DNA from: Sabethes cyaneus
Taxonomy: Eukaryota > Arthropoda > Insecta > Diptera > Culicidae
DNA length: 64,000 nucleotides
Assembly (NCBI RefSeq): GCF_943734655.1
Contig: NC_071355.1
Location: 24,496,768-24,560,767, forward strand
Direction: 5' to 3'
Under the pieces are notes generated by a model, which had not been told where the DNA came from, made no database searches, and worked only from the letters and a program-made list of their open reading frames with translations. The position numbers were made by a program, and so were the translations under genes. Below are positions 31,381 through 43,375 of the stretch, one piece after another. Each line of letters begins with the position of its first letter. Within the stretch, counting starts at the first letter, position 1.

Positions 31381-32937
31381 GGTCGGTGTTAAATCCGACC
31401 GGACCAAGTGACAAAATTTAAAAAAATGACTTGATGATAGCAAAGGATTAAGAATTTTCTAAGCAACATTTTACTCTAATCAGACTATGTTGCAAACAGA
31501 CAGAAGTTTTTATTCAGTTAAATAAAATCCAATACGACCATAAAAACTATTTGTTTCAGTTTCCGGCTATGACTCTTTTATGTACAACATCTTAGAGCTA
31601 TATTATGCAATATAAGAACTCAAAGAACTAATACAAAGATTAAACATCTTCGCAAACACTGGTTTTCGGAATTCTGAACAGACATTTATATTTTCCGGAT
31701 CGTAAGATTCGGGCTCAACTAGTATAAAAATAATTACCGTCGGCGGGTGGAGCGTATGTGTATGCGCACGAATGGTTAGACTGGAATGATCGAAACTAGA
31801 TGTGAAATCATCTAATATAGGGTGTCGTGTGCTGATAGTTCAATTGTCAAAACACTTGGGCGCAAACCGTGCGAGTGTGGGTTAGAGTTCCACTCAGCAA
31901 TTGAATTACACAATATATTTTTGGTCCCACATCGAAGTTTCGGAGAAGGAAGAATGCTTACCAAACGCTCCTCCACCATTGATTGAACCTGTACCAATTT
32001 GATGTCTCTGCTTGGGAAGTACCCCAGAAAAAGTGACAACCCCCTTTCGTCCCAATAAAATTTCTTTCGTCCGCAATTAGAGACGCTGCGATACTACCGA
32101 TACTGAAATGAAATCGTTCATTTTTTCATGATTTTTCATAATTTTAAATGCGCGCTGTTTGATATTTTCTAAGTATCGATGAATTTGGACAGAATCGAAA
32201 AGTATCGGAATCAGCTGACAATCGTTATTACTACTCACATTGACGGATCATAACAACTATAAAATGGATTATAATGCCCGTCCCGCACTTACATGAAATA
32301 TCGCAACGTACTGTCAAAAAGGACACAACATTTTTGAAGAGATTTTTGAAATTTTCTTATTTGGGAATTCCGGTAAAATTCCTAACAGGAATCTTTGACG
32401 TTTAAAAAAGAAAAGGAGATTTTTAATCACTTCGAGATTTTTCGGGTTTTTATTTGCATTAAGTGTGTATTAACTCTATTGTAAAACAATAAAATTTTAT
32501 ACTTAGAGTAATGAAGACAGTGATTTTATCACATTTTAATCGAGATTTTAATTCAAAAAGAACATATTACCGCAAACAAACAGACGAGACACTCGCGTTA
32601 ATTCCATCGTTTGTTCAAAAACTACTCATTTTTCAAAAAAGCATGTTTCGCGACCCGACACGAATGCACTAACAAGTGTAAAGTGGCGTTAATAAACACG
32701 GTGTTTACCCTTGCCATGAGGGTTAGTGCAGATGCATGGTTAGATGTTGAATGCAAAAACATGGCTGCCTAGCAGGACCGTGCCAAAAGGCTGTACTACA
32801 TGTGAAAAAGAAGTAATTGAATGGAACTAAATTAGAGTTGACAATGGACCTAAAATGGACTTAGAATTGTACTATAAATCAGACATGAAATTGGACTTAT
32901 TATAGGACATGAAAATGTACTTGAAATGGACTTGAAA
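31381..32937. repeat. Subsegment B of the duplication, copy 1
   Basis: Begins with the small palindrome GGTCGGTGTTAAATCCGACC and runs to the Helitron-like 5' end. It matches 37656-39228 closely. It includes one copy (about 31970-32090) of the TGATGTCTCTGCTTGGGAAG unit that is tandem at 49228-49560. It also has an insertion of about 15 bp relative to copy 2 near 31880. Several dispersed elements are probably fused here; no coding region is seen. Confidence 0.8.
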
Positions 32938-32959
32938 TCTATACCTATAAAGAAGGATT

Positions 32960-32997
<38 letters not shown>

Positions 32998-33132
32998 CTG
33001 TGTTCCTTATAGAATCAAAAACTACTGAACCAATCGGCGTGAAAATTTGCATGTAGAGGTTTTTGGGGCCAGGAAAGGTTTTAGTGATGGTTAGAGACCC
33101 CTCCCCCCACTAAGAGGGGGGGCTCCCATACA
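32938..33132 (+). mobile_element. Helitron-like element, truncated 5' end
   Basis: Starts TCTATACCTATAAA after an A, followed by about ten CTGT units (32960-32997), then the same leader as at 39300-39430. It stops abruptly at CTCCCATACAAAT, where the second duplication unit begins. It is a copy of the 5' 195 bp of the element at 39229-41368. Confidence 0.88.
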
Positions 33133-33471
33133 AATTCAAATAAAAAAAATCAAATTATTTTTCATTGTAAAGTTCATTTAGTATAAAATCAAGAAAAAGC
33201 ATTTAGCCGAATCCGAGGAGCCTTTCGTTTAACTCTTCCCAATGGATTCTGAACAAGCCCGACGTCCACTTTGTTTGTCGCAGAAGTTAGTTTGCTGTAA
33301 CCTACTTGTCGCTTCCAATGGTATTTTGGGTCTGCTTAATGTTCTGCATGACGATAACCCAATAGCCGTAGAAAATATCTATCCAGAGAGCTAATTATGA
33401 CGCACGACGCGCTGATGATGACACAAGACGATTTGCATTAAAGAAAGGTGTTAGAATTGTGACACTATTTT

Positions 33472-34807
33472 TGACGTAGGACTACGTCTTTGTTTACAAT
33501 ACTGGGACTGGGTAGCACTTTGTGAAAACGAAAATAGAAATGTAACGTTTGAATGAAAGATTTCAAATGCAAATAACTACCTAACTACTGAACAAAACTG
33601 AACAATTTATGTGTCGTTGGATAGATAAAATGATCAACAATTTTATGGAGGGTGTAAGAAACACAAATTTCCTCATAACTCGAGAATTAATCAAGCAAAT
33701 GGAACCAGATTTTTCATGTGGGGGTTTTCGGAGGCATGATTTTATTTTATAATGGTTTGAGACCCCTCACCCCTGTGGTAGGAAGATAAGAACTCTCATA
33801 AAAATAAAACAGAAATGGTTACGTATGTGCCATATTTTCTGCTATGTAACAAGCGGTAAGCTGTGAAAGTAAACTAGTAAAACCTTCTCAGAGCCAGGGA
33901 TGATTCCTCCCCAGAATAAAAAAAGAGAAGAGAAAAATTCGCACTTTACTCAGTCGCGAATTATTGTGCTCCGTTTTGTTTTAACTTTTCTCTTTTTTAC
34001 TGACTGCAATTATTCAGCAATCTGCACATTGATGTTCTACCTTCTACTCATTGGGGAGTGAACTGAGCAACAAAATTTTAATACACTTTTTGGTTGCCCA
34101 TGGTATGGGACAAAAAAAAACTGTTTGGAATTCTCGCAGCGGCGACAGTGCAAAAAATGTTGCATATAACGATAGTGGATGATAGATATGGCAACATTGG
34201 AATTCCCGTGCAGTTACTTTTTCGCTCAATGAGAAACTAAAGTTTGTTTATATTTCTCTATATTTTTGGCCTATTTCGCTTCACGTGGATGGATTTCTTA
34301 TTTGTGGCAGCAGTTCTGCTCATTGTAATGAACAAAAACAGGTGCATTTTTTGGACAATGAATGAGGAAATGGCAAGCCTGCTCAGAACAAAAAACAGTG
34401 AATCAACGCCGCTAACTTACGTGCCTGTTGCCATTCACGTCAAAAGAGTAGAGTTCGAATGATACGTCACATTTGCGATGAACGTGCTTTGGCTTTTATG
34501 TTATTTGTAACCAATGGCCCTTTTAAAGGCCACGAGCGAGTTAAAGTAAGATTATTGAAACATGTCAAACTACGCATAATCATATCTGTGGGCTAGTCAT
34601 TCATTACTATTTCAACCTTTATGATGCACACAAGAGATTTCAAAGAAATCTCTATGTCTCAATGGTTGCAGGCGCTGTACTTATGAACCCCCGTCCACGT
34701 ATTTTCAAAGCCACCATTGCATTCATTGCAGAATTGAATCTGCCAGAATGCCAGTAATGCAGTTTACATTAGTTTTTGATCTAATGATCTAATATAGACC
34801 TACGTCA
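33472..34807. mobile_element. TIR element with TGACGTAGGACTACGT ends, copy in unit 2
   Basis: Duplicate of 29037-30365. Its left end TGACGTAGGACTACGTCTT is a perfect form of the palindromic terminus; the right end reads TAGACCTACGTCA. Scattered substitutions and small indels separate it from copy 1, including one that shortens the ORF to 34244-34462. Confidence 0.5.
33655..33830. mobile_element. Helitron-like fragment in unit 2
   Basis: Counterpart of 29270-29410. It is slightly longer, keeping AACTCTCATAAAAATAAAAC, which matches inverted positions near 1985-2005 of the copy at 1711-3509. Confidence 0.7.
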
Positions 34808-35175
34808 CCCTTTCGTACATCCCTTAGGGCAGTATTCCTAAAGGTAAAGGTGGAGGGGCGTTTGTTGAGGAGAAATGGTAGACTGAATAAAATTGCGAGA
34901 CTTCGATGTGGGGCCAAATATATGTTATGTACCCATCTAGCACCAAATCGTAAAACACACCAGCGTGCTGATCGAAGGTCGGCACCAAACTGCCAAGCCA
35001 CAATGTCACAATGCAGTCGAAAATAGTCTGTCTTCTCAGTGGTAAAGCAGAAAGAGCAATCATCTATTTATATAAGAGGCTTATGTCTGTACCAAAAACC
35101 AGATTCTGACAAGACGTCATAAAAGGTATCGGTAACTAAAAACAGGTCGCTAACAGGACGTTATGCTTTCGTAGC

Positions 35176-35941
35176 GACTGCTCGAATGAACTGCTTGACT
35201 CAACTACTCGATTGGACTGTTCGAATCGGCTGCTCGACTCAACTGCTCAACCCGATTGCTCGATTCAACTGCTCGACTAGACTACTCGATTTGACTGCTC
35301 GACTCAACTGACAGCTTGATTCAACCGCTCGACTAGACTGCTCGACTTAACTGCTCGACTTAGCCACTCAACCCGACTGCTCGACTCATCTGCTTGACTT
35401 CTGTTTGATTCGGAAGCTTGACTTAACTGCTTGACTGGACTATTCGACTCAACTGCTGGTCTGGACTACCCGACTCGACTGCTCGACGCAGCTGCTCAAC
35501 CGGACTGCTCAACTTAACTGCTCGAATGAACTGCTCGATTCGACTGCACGAATGAACTGCTCGACCCAACTGTTCGACTTGACCGCTTGACTCGACTGCA
35601 TGACTAGACCATTCGGTTCGACTGCTCGACTCAAGTGCTCGACTAGACTACTCGATTCAACTGCTCGACTAGACTGCTCTATTAAACTGCTTGACTGGAC
35701 TGCTCGATTTAACTGCTCAACTTGACTGCTTGACTCGACCACTCGATTCAACTGCTCGACTCGACTGCTCGACTCAACTGCTCGACCGGACTGCTTGACT
35801 GAACAGCTTGATTTAAATGCTCGACTAGACTGCTCGATTTGATTGCTCGACTTGACTGTTCGACTCGACTGCTCGACCCAGCTGCTTGACTCGATTGCTT
35901 GATTCGACTGCCCGACTCGCCTGCTTAACTCGATTGCTTAT
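35176..35941. repeat. 13-bp minisatellite, unit 2
   Basis: About 59 degenerate copies of the same 13-bp unit as 30797-31370. The flanks agree with unit 1, but the array is about 190 bp longer, with extra units in its middle part (about 35460-35640). Confidence 0.92.
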
Positions 35942-35960
35942 CGCGATATCATATGGTCGG

Positions 35961-37645
35961 GGTTCTGCCAAAACGAACCGAGCGCCAATTTTCCAAAAAT
36001 TGAGTTATTTACGCCATTGGATGCAAAAACTGATAATCTATTGGCCATAAATTAATCGTTCCATTCGGATAAATAACAACAGTTTTAAAACATGAATTTT
36101 GTGTAGCAGACTGTAGAACAAACCAAATTGCATCCAAGCAGAGCGAACCGAAAACCAACCATAGGAGCCTGGAATACAGCTCTACGGCTGCCCTACAGCA
36201 TAAAACAGCGTTGGTAGAGCTGTACTGCATTTTTAAGGATTGCGTTCAGCCAAAAGGACAATTTGTTTTAAAATAAATTTAGGCCATTGCAAATAATTTC
36301 AAAAGTTTTTGTCACTCCCCCCCCCCCCTTGGAAATTGCCTTGAAAAATCGGGAGGCAAAAAAATAATTTATAGGGTATGAGTTTTTTTTTCATAAAATC
36401 AATTGTCTGTGGGTTCTACAGCCTGAAAACGAGTGTACGAGTTGAGTTAATGCTTCTAGCACGAAACGAAAATGGAAATTCGAACACCGAAATTTCCGAA
36501 AATCGGTCGAAAAATTTTTCTTTCGTTTTTGTCTTTTTTCGTTGATTTTTGCATGGAAAATAATAAACGTATATTTTAAAAGCAAGAATAGACTTTGTTT
36601 TCACGTTTAAACTTCAAATAAAAATGCCTAAAATCAATATTTTTTTGGCTCGATTAAAAAAATCTCTTTGTTTTTTTTCGTAACATATTTATAATGGCCT
36701 TATTTTCATTAATTAAAAAATTATGCTGCGAAAAACACCAAAAGTCAGTCAATGCACATACAATATATGAAATTAATCAATAGCCGTTACAGAATACCAA
36801 TGCGTTGTATAATGATACCGTGTTAATAATTAGCATGTATTTGGTAAATACGCCCTTGCTGAACAGAAAATGAAGATAAGCGTAGCTGAAAAGAAAATAT
36901 TTATAGGGTTTCATTCTCTTTAAGATTCGGAATCCGAAATTCAAGAAGTAATAATACTCTAAGTAATTCTGAACCTGGCTCACCTTGACTGATCAAATTT
37001 TTACCTTCCTTCGAACATAACTTTTAGAAATAGGAGAAAACGTTACTTTTGGGTCTACTGAAAAAGTTTTGGATTCTCACCAGAAGAACGTTGATTGGAC
37101 GCCTCGGCTCAAAAAACGTAAGCACGGTGATATTTTATTATGGAAAATAAACGTATATGTAATACTAGTGCTTAAGTATAGCCATTACCCAGAAATTCCA
37201 TTCTTTAAGCCGAATTCAAGAAAGAGGTTCAGAGTCTTCAACAATATTCAGTCAACCCGAAATGGAACTTTTGCATGCATCACAAGTTGTTCTTAACCTT
37301 GTAAGAACGACATAGAGTAAAAATACATCCAACCAGATTGAACTGAAAACCATATTTTTTCATTTTCATTCAGCCAAAGTGAACTAAGTGCATTCATACC
37401 AAAACTAAAAGTTATTTATTTATTTACTATTTGATGGGGCTTTCAACTAAAAGTCAATTATTTCGATAATAACATACTATTTTACGGATTTTTATAATCT
37501 CAGGGCATAAAAGACATCCTGTTCGTGATATGTGTGCGATAAAATTATTTATTAGGTCAGCTGCAAGCAGTTGGTGGGACGATAAAGTTAAAGTTTGAAT
37601 TACTCAAAATAATGTTTTTGGCGCTTGGTTCGCTCTGGCAGAACC
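35961..37645. mobile_element. 1.7-kb element with ~28-bp terminal inverted repeats
   Basis: The left end begins GGTTCTGCC, then CGAACC and AGCGCCAA. The right end, inverted, has the same blocks with 3 differences over 28 positions. Pairing may extend outward to GGTCGG/GGCCGG. It occurs only in unit 2 of the duplication, at the A/B boundary. The flanks do not give a clean target duplication, so insertion in unit 2 and loss from unit 1 are both possible. No transposase is recognised. A PIF-like MITE is nested at 36282-36699. Confidence 0.7.
36282..36699. mobile_element. PIF/Harbinger-like MITE, copy 2
   Basis: A 418-bp element with ends GGCCATTGCAAATAATT and (inverted) GGCCATTATAAATATG, flanked by an exact TTA duplication at 36279-36281 and 36700-36702. 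Its body aligns with 365-765. Compared with copy 1 it lacks the segment containing GGGAGGACAAAAAC just before the right terminus. Confidence 0.7.
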
Positions 37646-37655
37646 CCGGCCGTAA

Positions 37656-39228
37656 GGTCGGTGTTAAATCCGACCGGACCAAGTTGCAAAATTTAAAAAA
37701 ATGACTTGATGATAGCAAACGATTAAGAATTTTCTAAGCAACATTTTACTCTAATCAGACTATGTTGCAAACAGACAGAAGTTTTTATTCAGTTAAATAA
37801 AATCCAATACGACCATAAAAACTATTTGTTTCAGTTTCCGGCTATGACTCTTTTATGTACAACATCTTAGAGCTATATTGTGCAATATAAGAACTCAAAG
37901 AACTAATACAAAGATTAAACATCTTCGCAAACACTGGTTTTCGGAATTCTGAACAGACATTTATATTTTCCGGATCGTAAGATTCGGGCTCAACTAGTAT
38001 AAAAATAATTACCGTCGGCGGGTGGAGCGTATGTGTATGCGCACGAATGGTTAGACTGGAATGATCGAAACTAGATGTGAAATCATCTAATATAGGGTGT
38101 CGTGTGCTGATAGTTCAATTGTCAAAACACTTGGGCGCAAACCGTGCGAGTGTGTCAGCAATTGAATTACACAATATATTTTTGGTCCCACATCGAAGTT
38201 TCGGAGAAGGAAGAATGCTTACCAAACGCTCCTCCACCTTTGATTGAATCTATACCAATTTGATGTCTCTGCTTGGGAAGTACGCTAGAAAAAGTGACAA
38301 AGCCTTCTCATCCCAATAAAAAATTTTTCGTCCGCAATCAGAGACGCTGCGATAGTACCGATAGTAGTACTGAATTGAAATCGTTCATTTTTTCACGATT
38401 TTTCATAATTTTAAATGCGTGCTGTTTGATATTTTCTAAGTATCGATGCATTTGGACAAAATAGAAAAGTATCGGAATCAGCTGACAATCGTTATCACTA
38501 CTCACATTGACGGATCATAACAACTTTAAAATGGATTTTTTAATGCCCATCCCGCACTTACATGAAATATCGCAACCTGCTGTCAAAAAGGACACAACAT
38601 TTTTGAAGATATTTTTAAAATTTTCTTATTTGGGAATTCCGGTAAAATGACTAACGAGAATCTTTGACGTTTAAAAAGAAAAAGAGATTTTTAATCTCTT
38701 CGAGATTTTTCAGATAGGAGAATTAGAAACAATTTTTTCACTTGTATTAAGTGTGAATTAAATATATTGTAAAACAATAAAAATTTATACTTAGAGTAAT
38801 GAAGACAGCAATTTTATCACATTTTAATCGAAGTTTTAATTCAAAAAGAACATATTACCGCAGTCAAACAGACGAGACACTCGCGTTAATTCCATCGTTT
38901 ATTCAAAAACAACTCATTTTTCAAAAAAGCATGTTTCGCGACCCGACACGAATGCACTAACAAGTGTAAAGTGGCGTTAATAAACACGGTGTTTACCCTT
39001 GCCATGAGGGTTAGTGCAGATGCATGGTTAGATGTTGAATGCAAAAACATGGCTGCCTAGCAGGACCGTGCCAAAAGGCAATACTACATGTGAAAAAGAA
39101 GTAATTGTTGAATGGAACTAAATTAGAGTTGACAATGGACCTAAAATGGACTTAGAATTGTACTATAAATCAGACATGAAATTGGACTTATTATAGGACA
39201 TGAAAATGTACTTGAAATGGACTTGAAA
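37656..39228. repeat. Subsegment B of the duplication, copy 2
   Basis: Close match to 31381-32937, ending at the same base before the Helitron-like start. It is preceded by CCGGCCGTAA, which is absent from copy 1. Confidence 0.8.
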
Positions 39229-39250
39229 TCTATACCTATAAAGAAGGATT

Positions 39251-39304
<54 letters not shown>

Positions 39305-41368
39305 CTGTGTTCCTTATAGAATCAAAAACTACTGAACCAATCGGCGTGAAAATTTGCATGTAGAGGTTTTTGGGGCCAGGAAAGGTTTTAGTGATGGTTA
39401 GAGACCCCTCCCCCCACTAAGAGGGGGGGCTCCCATACAAATGAAACACAAATTTCTGCATAACTCGAGAACTAATCAAGCAAATAGAACCAAATTTGGC
39501 ATGTGGGTGTTTTCGGTGACAAGAATTTATTCTAGAGTAATTTGAGACCCCTCCCCTCTTTATAAGGGGAATTATAACTGCTCTCCCCTTTAAGAGGGGG
39601 GGTTTCCATACAAATTTCCTCATAACTCAAGAACTATTCAAGCAAATGGAACCAAATTTGGCATGTGAAGGTTTTCGAGGGCAAGAAAATTTTCTATGTT
39701 GAATTAGGACCCCTCCTCACTTTAAGAGGGGGGGCTCCTGTACAAATGAAATACCAATTTCCTCATAACTCGAGAACTAATCAAGCAAATGGAACCAAAT
39801 TTGGCATGTGTGTGTTTTTGAAGACAAAATTTTTTTCTATGATGAATTGGGACCCCTCCCCACTTTAAGAGGGGGGGGGGCTCCTATACAAACGAAATAC
39901 AAATTTCCTTATAACTCGAGAGCTAATCCAGCAACTGGAACCAAATTTGGCATGTAGGTGTTTTTGGAGGCAAGAATGTTTTCTATGATGAATAAGAACC
40001 TCTCCCCACTTTAGGAGGGGGGGCTCCTATACAAATGAAATACAAATTTCCTCATAACTCGAGAACTAATCAAGCAAATAGAACCAAATTTGGCATGTGG
40101 GTATTTTCGGTGACAAGAATTTATTCTATGGTAAATTGAGACCCCTCCCTCTTTATAAGGGGAGTTGTAACTCCTCTCCCCTTTAAGAGGGGGGGCTTCC
40201 ATACAAATTTCCTCATAACTCGAAAACTAATCAAGCAAATGGAACCAACTTTGGCATGTGAAGGTTTTCGAGGGCAAGAAAATTTTCTACGATGAATTAG
40301 GACCCCTCCCCACTCTAAGAGGGGGGGCTCCTGTACAAATGAAATACAAATTTCCTCCTAACTCGAGAACTAATCAAGCAAATAGAACAACATTTGGCAT
40401 GTGGGTGTTTTTTTTGGTGACAAGAATTTATTCTATGGTGAATTGAGACCCCTCCCCTCTTTATAAGAGGAATTATAACTCCTCTCCCCTTTAAGAGGGG
40501 GGACTTCCATACAAATTTCCTCATAACTCGAGAACTAATCAAGCAAATGCAACCAAATTTGGCATGTGAAGGTTTTCGAGAGCAAGAAAATTTTCTATGG
40601 TGAATTAGGACCCCTCCCCACTTTAAGAGGAGGGGCTCCTGTACAAATGAAATACAAATTTCCTCATAACTCGAGAACTAATCAAGCGAATTGAACCAAA
40701 TTTGGCATGTGTGTGTTTTTGGAGACAATTTTTTTTTCAATGATGAATTGGAGGGGGGGTCCTATACAAACGAAATACAAATTTCCTCATAACTCGAGAA
40801 CTAATCCAGCAAATGGAACCAAATTTGGCGTGTAGGTGTTTTTGGAGGCAAGAATTTTTTCTGTGATGAATTAGGACCTCTTCCCACATTAGGAGGGGGG
40901 GCTCCAATACAAATGAAATACAAATTTCCCCATAACTCGAGAACTAATCAAGCAAATAGAACCAAATTCGGCATGTGGAGGTTTTTGGAGGCAAAAATAT
41001 TTTCTACGGTGAATTAGGATCCTTCCACACTTCAAGAGGGGGGGCTTCTACACAAATGAAATACAAATTTCCTCATAATTCGAGAACTAATCAAGCAAAT
41101 GGAACCATATTTGGCATGTGGGTGTTTTTGGAGGCAACCATTTTTCCCATGATGAATTAGGACTTCTTACCTTTTTAGGAGGGGGGGGGGCTCCCATTCA
41201 AACGAAATACGAATTTGCTCATAACTTTAGAACTAATCAAGCAAATGGAACCGCCGCCCACTGGGGGGCTTGCAAAACTCGAGATAGTGACAAAGATCAT
41301 CCGAGATTCATGATTTATGTACAACACAGGTTAATTTGTGGCAATACGAAGTTTGTCGGGTCAGCTAG
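39229..41368 (+). mobile_element. Helitron-like element, complete copy
   Basis: A 2140-bp element starting TCTATACCTATAAAG and ending GGGTCAGCTAG. The preceding base is A and the following base is T. Joining the flanks gives GACTTGAAATTGAACTATAA, a normal unit of the surrounding minisatellite, so insertion was between A and T without target duplication, as Helitrons do. A (CTGT)13 tract lies at 39252-39303 near the 5' end. The body is about thirteen units of roughly 143-161 bp. There is no Rep/helicase gene, so it is non-autonomous. I see no convincing 3' hairpin. Confidence 0.75.
39440..41262 (+). repeat. Internal tandem array of the complete Helitron-like copy
   Basis: The marker AACTAATCAAGCAAATGGAA recurs with its variable end near 39481, 39642, 39786, 39932, 40075, 40236, 40379, 40544, 40687, 40810, 40954, 41096 and 41242. 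Spacings are mostly 142-146 bp with three of 161-165. The longer ones carry a second C-rich/G-rich stem (CCCCTCTTTATAAGGGGA). The ORFs on both strands are artefacts of the repeat. Confidence 0.88.
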
Positions 41369-42655
41369 TTGAACTATAAATTAGACTTGAATTGTAGTTA
41401 TTTTGGGACATGAAATTGGACTTGAAATTGCACTATAAATTAGACATGAATATTGACTGATTATGCGACATGAAATAGCATATAAATGGACCTGAAATTG
41501 CACTATAAATTAGACATGAAATTGGACTTTCTATGGGACATGAAATTGGACTTAAAGTGGACCTGAAATTGCACTATAAATTAGACTTGAATTTGACTTA
41601 TTAAAGAACAAGACATTGGACTTAAAATGAACTTGAAATTGCACTACAAATTCGACATGAATTTGGACTTTTTATTGGACCTGAAATTGCACTTAAAATG
41701 GACCCGAAATTGCACTATAAGTTTGGCACGAAATTAGACTCATTATGAAACATGCAATTGGACTTGAAATTGCCCTGAAATTGGACTTAAAATGAACCAG
41801 AAATTATATTATAAATTAGACATGAAATTGGACTTGTTATGGGACGTGAAATTGGACTAAAAATGGACCTGAAATTGAACATAAAGTGGACCTTATTTTG
41901 CACTATAAATTAGACTTGAATTGAACTTATTATGGGACATGAAATTGGACTTAAAGTAGCCCGGAAATTCGACTTAAAATGGACCTGAAATTGCACTATA
42001 AATTAGACATAAAACTGGGCTTGAAATTGGAGCCAAAGAAGGGCATGAAGTTAGTTTTGAAAATGAACTAGAAATTGGGTTTAAAATTGGATTTAAATTA
42101 GAGTTGAAAATGGACCTGAAATTGCACTATAAATTAGACATTAAATTGGACTTATTAAGGAACATGAAATTGGACTTGAAATGGACCTGAGGTTGGATTT
42201 GAAATGAACCTGACGTTGAACTATAAATTAGACATGAAATTAGAGCTGAAGAACGACTTGAAATTAGTCTTTAAAATGGACTTAAAATTGGAGTTAAAAT
42301 TGGAATTATATTAGAGTTGAAAATGGACCTAAAATGGACATGAAATTGGACTTAAAATTGACCTGAAATTGCAATTCAAACACGAAATTAGACTTATTAT
42401 GGGAATTAAAGTTGGTCTTGAAATAGCGAAAAACGGCACTTGAAATAGATATGCAATTTCATTATAATAAAAACACGAAATTGGACTTATTTTGAGACAT
42501 GACATTGAACTTGAAATGAATCTGAAATTATACCATAAATTAGACATAAAATTGGATTTCACATTGAAGCTAAAAAAGGACTTGAAATTAGTCTTGAAAA
42601 TAGACTTGAAATTGGAGTTAAAGTTGGAATTAAATTAGAGTTGAAAAATCGTCCC
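41369..42655. repeat. GACTTGAAATTG minisatellite, main block
   Basis: About 1.3 kb of degenerate 12-14 bp units such as GACATGAAATTGGACTT. A longer repeated phrase (ACCTGAAATTGCACTATAAA) gives a higher-order period of around 100 bp. The flank 32830-32937 (duplicated at 39110-39228) belongs to the same array, which the Helitron-like element split. Confidence 0.85.
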
Positions 42656-42661
42656 GCACTC

Positions 42662-42751
42662 TCACAGCTGGCTGCGAAGTCTGTCGTATATAAAACCGAA
42701 GGTCAAGTTTTGACAACGAAATTTAGCACCTAGGCTTTGCTTTGCTTTGCT
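42662..42751 (+). mobile_element. tRNA-derived SINE, copy 2 (3' part only)
   Basis: Retains GGCTGCGAAGTCTGTCGTAT, GAAGGTCAAGTTTTGACAAC, TAGCACCTAGGCTTTG and the (TTTGC)n tail TTTGCTTTGCTTTGCT. The tRNA-like head is missing. Confidence 0.75.
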
Positions 42752-43014
42752 ATAATGTCCGATTTTAGGTCCAATTTCCGGTTTACGATTTCTCAGTAAT
42801 TTTCAGGCCAAACCATGCTTCTGAAAGGTCGGTGCCAACACCTTCTGTTTAGGTCTGGGCATGCCAGTGCAGTGGTCATGAATACTGGCGTGTCCAGATG
42901 CATGGCCGGCGAAAGGTGTTAAAAATGACGGGCTTCCGAGTCTGATGAAGAGATTTTTTTACATTAAATTTTGCAACCAAGGCGAAAATGTGCGCTAGTC
43001 TTTTTGGTCCACTA
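42752..43014. other. Unclassified segment between SINE and minisatellite
   Basis: Mixed DNA with AAAGGTCGGTGCCAACACC, which echoes the start of subsegment B. No gene or clear element boundary. Confidence 0.35.
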
Positions 43015-43375
43015 GTGGACTTGAAACTGAATTTGCAACTAAACTTGAAATTGGACTTGACATTAGATTAGGATGTTAATCTGAATTTGGACTTCCACTT
43101 GGACTTGAAGTTTTATTTGAAATGGAGTTTAAAACTGAACTGGAAATGGCAAGCCCCAATAGTCGTGAAATAAGGTTTGAAATCGGACTTGAAATGGGAC
43201 GTAAAATGGTGCAATAAATTAGACTTGAAACTGGAATTATATTGGGTCCGAAATTGCGCTTGATAATGTACTTGAAATTGCAACCGACATAAGACTTAAA
43301 ATCGGTGTTGAAAATGTAATTAAATTAGAGTTGAAATTGGACTTATTATAGGACATGAAATTGGACATTACTTGG
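43015..43375. repeat. GACTTGAAATTG minisatellite, second block
   Basis: Degenerate units of the same family as 41369-42655 (for example ACTTGAAATTGGACTTGAC). Confidence 0.75.

Larger units (their letters stand above)
28443..33132. repeat. Tandem segmental duplication, unit 1 (about 4.7 kb)
   Basis: The segment from CAAATTCAAA at 28443 to the truncated Helitron-like end near 33132 is repeated in the same orientation as 33127-39425. Subsegment A (28443-31380) matches 33127-35954 and subsegment B (31381-33132) matches 37656-39425, with long near-identical runs by eye. Differences include a stretch of about 250 bp with a transposase fragment present only in unit 1, and a shorter minisatellite in unit 1. 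The junction near 33127 shares ACAAAT between the two joined sequences. Confidence 0.88.
33127..39425. repeat. Tandem segmental duplication, unit 2
   Basis: Second copy of the unit at 28443-33132. It differs by the 1685-bp TIR element at 35961-37645, by an enlarged 13-bp minisatellite (35176-35941), and by lacking the transposase fragment. Its Helitron-like end continues into a full-length element, so the first unit's truncated end marks the duplication breakpoint. Confidence 0.88.

Noticed and set aside
31130..31414. SSRVEQSSRAVES repeat protein
   Set aside because: 13-bp minisatellite translation; the same peptide appears in all frames because 13 is not divisible by 3.
39440..41262. Regularly spaced repeats as a CRISPR array
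   Set aside because: Units are contiguous 143-161 bp tandem repeats with no unique spacers, in a eukaryotic transposon.
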